A stretch of 64,000 bases of DNA from Verrucomicrobiota bacterium (lineage in GTDB: Bacteria > Verrucomicrobiota > Verrucomicrobiia > Opitutales > Opitutaceae): positions 1 through 64,000 of the forward strand of contig JAUWBF010000011.1 in assembly GCA_030601755.1 (NCBI GenBank), in the 5' to 3' direction. Below are positions 59,430 through 64,000 of this stretch, one piece after another; the stretch's first letter is position 1; each line of letters opens with the position of its first letter. The notes under the pieces are model-generated. The model ran no database searches. It had not been told where the DNA came from and saw nothing but the letters and a program-made list of their open reading frames with translations. A program made the position numbers and the translations under genes.

Positions 59430-60211
59430 TGGGCGGACAGTTGGGCGACGACGAGGGCGAGAAACGCGACCTCGGTCAGTTGCTGGGCGGCGCCGAGGCA
59501 GTCGCCCGTGTAGCCGCCGATGCGGCGTCGATACCAACGGCTCAGGGTCAATGGCAGCAGTGCTATTACCGCGAGGATCCACCAAGCGGACATCGGCAAA
59601 ACAAACAGCACCGGTGCCACGCCGAGCGCGAGCATCACGAGCAGGCGGCTGGCCGTCGGCCGACCCGTGAGTGCGCGGGCCTTGGACGGCTCACCCTCGG
59701 CCCGCGCGTAGTCCAGCAGCGTCATGATCGAGCCGGACGCGGCGCGGCTGAGCGCGTGGGCCGCCACGATCAGGCCGACGGCCTGCGCGGCCGGCAGCGC
59801 GGCGGTCAGGCGCCATTTCAGTCCGAGCAGGACGACCAGCCCGATCACGCCGTAGGCGCCGATGTGCGAGTCCTTCATGATCGCCAGCACGCGGTCCTTG
59901 GTGTGGCCACCGCCGAAGCCGTCGCACACGTCGGCCCAGCCGTCCTCGTGCAACGCCCCGGTGAGCAGCAGCGAGGCGGCGATGCTCAGGCCGGCGGCCA
60001 CGTCGACGGGCAGCACGCGCGCCGAGGCCCACCAGACCGCGCCGGCCAGTCCGCCGACGATCCAGCCGGCGAGGGGGAACCACAGGATGGTGCCGCGCAG
60101 GTGGCTTTTGTCGATGCGCACGCGGCCGACCCACGGCAGGCGCGTGAAGAACATCAGCGCCGCGGCGAGCGTGCGCAGTTCGGACGGTCGACTGGAGGGG
60201 CGGTCAGTCAT
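59426..60211 (-). CDS. cobS: Adenosylcobinamide-GDP ribazoletransferase
   Basis: The 261-residue inner-membrane enzyme has LMFFTRLPW, LTGALHEDGWADVCDGFGGG and RVLAIMKDSHIGAYGVIGLV, the acidic signatures of CobS. It joins adenosylcobinamide-GDP with alpha-ribazole to make cobalamin. It overlaps cobT by 8 bp upstream and cobC by 4 bp downstream. Confidence 0.96.
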   Translation of the reverse strand: MTDRPSSRPSELRTLAAALMFFTRLPWVGRVRIDKSHLRGTILWFPLAGWIVGGLAGAVWWASARVLPVDVAAGLSIAASLLLTGALHEDGWADVCDGFGGGHTKDRVLAIMKDSHIGAYGVIGLVVLLGLKWRLTAALPAAQAVGLIVAAHALSRAASGSIMTLLDYARAEGEPSKARALTGRPTASRLLVMLALGVAPVLFVLPMSAWWILAVIALLPLTLSRWYRRRIGGYTGDCLGAAQQLTEVAFLALVVAQLSAQ

Positions 60212-61283
60212 TCAGGCTGACTCCGGCCGACTCGAAGGTCGCCATGTCGCGGAGGAACACCGTGGCGGACAGCAGCAACGGCCAGACCAGCACCGCGCCG
60301 GTGCCTTCGCCGAGGCGCAGGTCAAAGTCGATCAACGGCCGCACGCCCAGCGCGCGCACCGCCTTGGCGTGGCCGCTCTCGGCCGAGGCGTGGGAAAACA
60401 CACAGTAGTCGAGCACGCCCGGCCGCAGTCGCGAGGCGACCACGACGGCGGCCGTGGCGATGAAACCGTCGACCACGACGAGCCGGCGATTCGCCGCCGC
60501 GCCGAGCATCGCGCCGGCCATCATGCCGATCTCGTATCCGCCGAAGGCAGCGAGTGCGTTGACCGGATCGACGGCGTCGGCATGGCGTTCGGCGACCGCG
60601 TGCAGGATCTTGCGCTTGTGGGCGAGCCCGGCGTCGTCGTGGCCGGCGCCGCGGCCGATGCACTCGTCGAGCGGCAGGCCGAGCAGCCGGCTGCAGAGCA
60701 GCGCGGACGGCGACGTGTTGCCGATGCCCATCTCGCCGGGGAGGATCGCGGCGAAGCCCTGTGCGGCTATTTCATCGGCCAGTCGCGCGCCGCGGGCCAG
60801 GCACTCCCAGGCCTCGTCGCGCGTCATGGCGGGTTCGTGCAACGCGTTCTTGGTTCCAGGGCCCATGCTCAGCTCGACGAGGTCGGGGTGGGGCGGGAAG
60901 ACGCCGTCGACGCCGCAGTCGACCACCTTGAGCGGCAGACCGTGCTGGCGGGAGAAGGCGTTGATGGCCGCGCCCCCGGCGAGGAAGTTGTGCACCATCT
61001 GCACGGTGATCTGCTTGGGGCAGGGGCTCACGCGCTCGTCGGCCAATCCATGGTCGCCGGCGAAGACGAGCACGGCGCCGTTGCCGGCGAGTGTCGGTTC
61101 AAGCGTGGCCTGCATGAGCCCGAGCTTCAGGGCGAGTTCCTCGAGACGACCGAGGGAGCCGAGCGGTTTGGTCTTGTTGTTGATGCGGGCACGCAGGGCG
61201 GGCTCCAGCTCGCGGGCGAGCGGAGGGATCTCGGGAAGCGTCCAGGCGGTGGGAGCGGTCGTGTTCATCGGATTTAAAGTCAT
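60204..61283 (-). CDS. cobT: Nicotinate-nucleotide-dimethylbenzimidazole phosphoribosyltransferase
   Basis: The 359-residue enzyme has the N-terminal NNKTKPLGSLGRLEELALKL, VFAGDHGLADERVSPCPKQI, GEMGIGNTSPSALL and the catalytic glutamate region RLGEGTGAVLVWPLL. It makes alpha-ribazole phosphate. The ATG at 61283, which shares an ATGA overlap with cobU, is preferred; a second ATG at 61268 (MNTTAPTAW) is the alternative. Confidence 0.96.
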   Translation of the reverse strand: MTLNPMNTTAPTAWTLPEIPPLARELEPALRARINNKTKPLGSLGRLEELALKLGLMQATLEPTLAGNGAVLVFAGDHGLADERVSPCPKQITVQMVHNFLAGGAAINAFSRQHGLPLKVVDCGVDGVFPPHPDLVELSMGPGTKNALHEPAMTRDEAWECLARGARLADEIAAQGFAAILPGEMGIGNTSPSALLCSRLLGLPLDECIGRGAGHDDAGLAHKRKILHAVAERHADAVDPVNALAAFGGYEIGMMAGAMLGAAANRRLVVVDGFIATAAVVVASRLRPGVLDYCVFSHASAESGHAKAVRALGVRPLIDFDLRLGEGTGAVLVWPLLLSATVFLRDMATFESAGVSLND

Positions 61284-61795
61284 TTCAGGCGCAGCGGGCA
61301 GCCGGACACCATCAGCCAGGCCTCGTCGGCGGCGGCCGCGGTGCGCTGGGCGAGCCAGCCGGCCAGATCACGGTAGCGGCGGAGCACGGGATGTTCGGGC
61401 ACCGGACTCCAGCCGATCTCGTTGCCGACGATGACGGCGGGCCAGGGTGCGGCCTTGAAAGCGGCGAGCAACGCGTCCCACTCGGCGAGGATGGTCTCGT
61501 CGTCGCGGTCGAGCCGGTCGCCGAGCCAGAGGGTGATGCAGTCGAGCAGCACGCCGGCGGGCGGCGGGGTGAGCGTGGCGAGGGCGGCGGGGATGTCGGC
61601 GGGGGCCTCGAGCGTGCGCCAACCAGGACGCTCGGCGCGGTGGCGGCGCACGCGGTCGTCCATCTCGGGATCGTCGTGCTGCGGTCGATAGGTGGCGACG
61701 AAGACGGCGCCGTCGCCCCAGCCGCGGGCGATGTCGACGGCGCGACTGCTCTTGCCGCTGCGGACGGGGCCGGTGAGGTAGGTCAGTTGTCCCAT
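61280..61795 (-). CDS. cobU: Adenosylcobinamide kinase / guanylyltransferase
   Basis: The 171-residue protein has Walker A LTGPVRSGKSSRA, the FVATYRPQHDDPEMDDRVRR segment with the guanylylated histidine region (RRHRAERPGWRTLEAP) and LLDCITLWLGDRL, VGNEIGWSPVPE. It phosphorylates and then guanylylates adenosylcobinamide. It overlaps the upstream ATPase gene by 13 bp and cobT by 4 bp. Confidence 0.96.
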   Translation of the reverse strand: MGQLTYLTGPVRSGKSSRAVDIARGWGDGAVFVATYRPQHDDPEMDDRVRRHRAERPGWRTLEAPADIPAALATLTPPPAGVLLDCITLWLGDRLDRDDETILAEWDALLAAFKAAPWPAVIVGNEIGWSPVPEHPVLRRYRDLAGWLAQRTAAAADEAWLMVSGCPLRLK

Positions 61796-62319
61796 GTGAT
61801 CTCCTTTTTGATCCAGGCCACGCGCTCGGCGACGGAGACGCGGGGCAGTTCGATGACGGCGAACCCAATTTCCGAATACGCGTGAACGAGGTGGGCGTGG
61901 ATCACGACGGACTCGGCGTAGGCCTGCGGGCGCTCGCGGTCCTGCACAAAGATCGCCTCCCACGGCGGAGCCATCAGCACGACCGGTGCGTAGGAACCGA
62001 GCCCCTCGGCGAGGGACGGCCACGGCTCCGCGCCGTGGTGTCGCAGGTAGCCGGCGATGTCGGGCAGGCCGCGGTCAAAGAAGCACACGCCGTCGCGCGT
62101 GTTGGTGGCGGTCAGGTCGGCCCGCATGCGACGTTCGCATTCGGCGGCGAAGCCGCGGATGTCGACCCACGGGTAAAGCGAGCCGCCGTTGTCATGCTGT
62201 TCGCGTATGATCGTGCGCGAGACTTCGGGTTTCGTGGCGAAACCCTCGGAGGCCAGCGCGTCGATCAGCGTGGTTTTACCGGCGCCGGGGCCGCCCGAAA
62301 TGATGATGTTGCCGTTCAT
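61783..62319 (-). CDS. NadR-like AAA-family P-loop ATPase
   Basis: The 178-residue protein has Walker A GGPGAGKTTL, an arginine-rich segment with CFFDRGLPDIAGYLRHHG and a C-terminal IELPRVSVAERVAWIKKEI. It resembles the P-loop kinase domain related to NadR-type and AAA_28 proteins. It is embedded in the cobalamin operon with overlaps on both sides (13 bp with cobU, 4 bp with cbiB). A role in cobalamin or nucleotide-loop metabolism is therefore inferred, but the substrate is unknown. Confidence 0.82.
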   Translation of the reverse strand: MNGNIIISGGPGAGKTTLIDALASEGFATKPEVSRTIIREQHDNGGSLYPWVDIRGFAAECERRMRADLTATNTRDGVCFFDRGLPDIAGYLRHHGAEPWPSLAEGLGSYAPVVLMAPPWEAIFVQDRERPQAYAESVVIHAHLVHAYSEIGFAVIELPRVSVAERVAWIKKEITWDN

Positions 62320-63251
62320 CGCAGACCTCCTTTCCAAACGAGTGCCAGCGCGGTCAGCGTCACGGCAACGAGGCAGACGGCGTGGTTGATCCACGTGACA
62401 CGGTTGATCTCGTCAGGGCGAATCTCGCGGGCGTTTTCGCCGATCCAGGGTTTGTCGACGAGTTCGCCGTCGTAGCGGTGCGGTCCGCCGAAGCGCACGT
62501 CGAGGATGCCGGCGAGCGCGGCCTCGGGCCAGCCGGCGTTGGGGCTGGTGTGGGCGTTGCCGTAACGCAGCGCGTTGCGCGCGCCGCGGGAGCTGCCGGC
62601 GACCAGGACCATGAGCAACGCGGTGAGGCGGGCGGGGATCCAGTTGGCGGCGTCGTCGAGCCGCGCGGCCGTCTTGCCGAACCATTCGAAGCGGGCGTCG
62701 CGATGGCCGATCATCGAGTCGAGGGTGTTGACCATCTTGTAGGCGAGCATGGCGGGCAGGCCGCCGACCGCGCACCAGAACAACGGGGCGACGGCGCCGT
62801 CGCTGAGGTTCTCGGCCATGGTCTCGAAAACGGCGGTGCGCACCTGCTGCGCGTCGAGCTCGCGCGTGTCGCGGCCGACGATGCGCGACAGCCGGCGGCG
62901 GCCCGCCTTGAGGCTTTGGTCAAGCGCGCGGAACACCGCGCGGCCCTCGGCGATCAGCGTGCGGTTGGCCAGACAGTAGAACACTCCGGCGACCTCAAGC
63001 GCGCGAGCGGCGAGCGGATGCAGCCGGGTGGCGACATCGAGGGCGAGAAACCCGATCAGGGCGGTGGCGGCGACCAGCAAAAGCGTAAACAGGGCGCCCT
63101 TGAGAAACCGGGCGCGGTTGGCGCCGTGGTTCAGTCGACGTTCGCCCGCAGCGATGGTTTTGCCGAACCACACGACGGGGTGCGGCAGCCATCGGGGATC
63201 GCCGAGCAGGAGGTCCATGGCGTATCCGAATCCCAGTGACGATACGATCAT
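62316..63251 (-). CDS. cbiB: Adenosylcobinamide-phosphate synthase
   Basis: The 311-residue inner-membrane enzyme has LGFGYAMDLLLGDPRWLPHP, VGRDTRELDAQQVRTAVFET, MAENLSDGAVAPLFWCAVGG and YKMVNTLDSMIGHRDARF, all CbiB/CobD signatures. It attaches aminopropanol (phosphate) to adenosylcobyric acid. Overlaps by 4 bp with genes on both sides. Confidence 0.96.
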   Translation of the reverse strand: MIVSSLGFGYAMDLLLGDPRWLPHPVVWFGKTIAAGERRLNHGANRARFLKGALFTLLLVAATALIGFLALDVATRLHPLAARALEVAGVFYCLANRTLIAEGRAVFRALDQSLKAGRRRLSRIVGRDTRELDAQQVRTAVFETMAENLSDGAVAPLFWCAVGGLPAMLAYKMVNTLDSMIGHRDARFEWFGKTAARLDDAANWIPARLTALLMVLVAGSSRGARNALRYGNAHTSPNAGWPEAALAGILDVRFGGPHRYDGELVDKPWIGENAREIRPDEINRVTWINHAVCLVAVTLTALALVWKGGLR

Positions 63252-64000
63252 GCGAAGGCCTCCTTCAATGCCAGCGCGCCGACCAGCGCGCCGTCGGCGG
63301 AAGGGCCCTGCGTGGCGACACGAAACGCGCCGGGCCCGAGCCCGCGGAAATTGGCCGCGTCACGGATGAGAATGCCGTGCTCGCGGATGAGGCGGGCCTT
63401 GAGCTCGGTGGCGGTGCCGGCTCCGGCGGGCAGCTCACAGAGCAGAAAGGTGGTGGCGCTTGGGTGGACGTGCAGGTCGGCGCGTTGGCGGAGTCCGTCG
63501 GCGAGCCGGGCGGTGTCGGCGAGCATTTGCGTCAGCGGCAACGCGAGCTCCTTGGTGTGGTCGAGGCAGTAGGCGCCGGCGGCGAGGGCGAGCGCGTTGA
63601 CCGACCACGGGGCGAGGTTGGCGGCGATGCGGGCGCGCAGCCGTGACGATGTGACCAGGTAACCGAGACGCAGGCCGGGCAGCCCGTGGGTCTTGGTCAT
63701 CGAGTGAATCAGCACGAGGTTGTCACGGCTGGTGGCGTCAGTCGCACGGAGGGACGGGGTGGAGCAGAAATCGGCGTAGGCGAGGTCGACCACGAACAGG
63801 GTGCTCGGGTGACGGTCGATGAGCGCGAGCAGAGTCGCGCGGTCGAGCACGTCGCCGGTGGGGTTGTTGGGATTGCAGAGCCAGGTTAGGTCGGCGTTGG
63901 CAAAGTCCCATTGACCCCACGGGGTGAAGGTAAGCGAGTGCCGGTGGATGCGGGCGGCATCCTCGTATTCGGCGAAGGTGGGCGTGACCACACGGGAGGC
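63248..64000 (-). CDS. cobD: Threonine-phosphate decarboxylase-like aminotransferase (5' truncated by window edge)
   Basis: About 250 C-terminal residues are visible of a class I/II PLP aminotransferase-fold protein: LTWLCNPNNPTGDVLDRATL, LFVVDLAYADFCSTPSLRAT, HSMTKTHGLPGLRLGYLVTS with the PLP lysine. It resembles CobD (HisC-related), which makes the aminopropanol phosphate used by CbiB, and it overlaps cbiB by 4 bp. The start lies beyond 64000. Confidence 0.9.
   Translation of the reverse strand, partial: ASRVVTPTFAEYEDAARIHRHSLTFTPWGQWDFANADLTWLCNPNNPTGDVLDRATLLALIDRHPSTLFVVDLAYADFCSTPSLRATDATSRDNLVLIHSMTKTHGLPGLRLGYLVTSSRLRARIAANLAPWSVNALALAAGAYCLDHTKELALPLTQMLADTARLADGLRQRADLHVHPSATTFLLCELPAGAGTATELKARLIREHGILIRDAANFRGLGPGAFRVATQGPSADGALVGALALKEAFA

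Overview
The window is GC-rich DNA from what looks like a member of the Verrucomicrobiota, probably an Opitutaceae-type bacterium. That is inferred from gene content, the lack of strong Shine-Dalgarno sites, the abundant short intergenic palindromes, the inserted four-helix-bundle (S23) gene and the tandem tRNA/housekeeping layout. No 16S gene is present to confirm it.

Bases 1-22000 are a defence island read almost entirely on the minus strand. From the promoter near 19380 the order is: a broken 49-codon cas3 head, a cas3-csb3 fusion, csb1 (cas7) and csb2 (cas5-cas6); then a SIMPL-domain gene, an S23 gene and a short gene remnant; then a complete Wadjet system jetA-jetB-jetC-jetD; then a cas4-cas1 fusion, cas2, a leader and a 28-repeat CRISPR array. 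This is a type I-G (formerly I-U) CRISPR-Cas locus with an anti-plasmid Wadjet operon sitting between its effector and adaptation genes. Just upstream of the cas promoter, on the opposite strand, is a degenerate repeat-spacer-repeat unit. Its pseudo-spacer matches the cas promoter at 15 of 18 seed-side positions next to a TTC PAM, and its second pseudo-repeat keeps its hairpin through a compensatory base-pair change. This looks like a crRNA-like autoregulatory RNA (CreR/CreA type) for a type I-G system and is the strongest discovery candidate here. A RelE-like toxin-antitoxin pair, a WYL regulator, a VapBC pair and a duplicated gene fragment follow.

Bases 22400-33840 hold a pRiA4b ORF-3-like gene, a J-domain-like protein, tex, an MscS channel, an arsenic operon (arsR, DUF6428, arsC, acr3) with a visible ATCAA-N6-TTGAT operator, a HAD phosphatase and hisC. 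Bases 32164-38116 are an exopolysaccharide region: TPR membrane protein, outer-membrane barrel, Wza-like export protein and Wzz/BY-kinase. Bases 38150-58900 are mostly housekeeping: sua5, rpsR, tRNA-Arg, aroC, tRNA-Leu, hrpA, a DUF433/DUF5615 toxin-antitoxin pair, an exchanger-like protein, an ABC ATPase, a nuclease-family protein, M32 carboxypeptidase, tatD, ptsH, kdsB and a split ThrE exporter. Bases 58905-64000 are a tightly overlapping cobalamin-assembly operon (cobD-like, cbiB, an NadR-like ATPase, cobU, cobT, cobS, a cobC-like phosphatase), cut by the window edge.

Several families of short palindromic elements are scattered between genes. One has a GTAG head like classical REP sequences and twice supplies the stop codon of the neighbouring gene.
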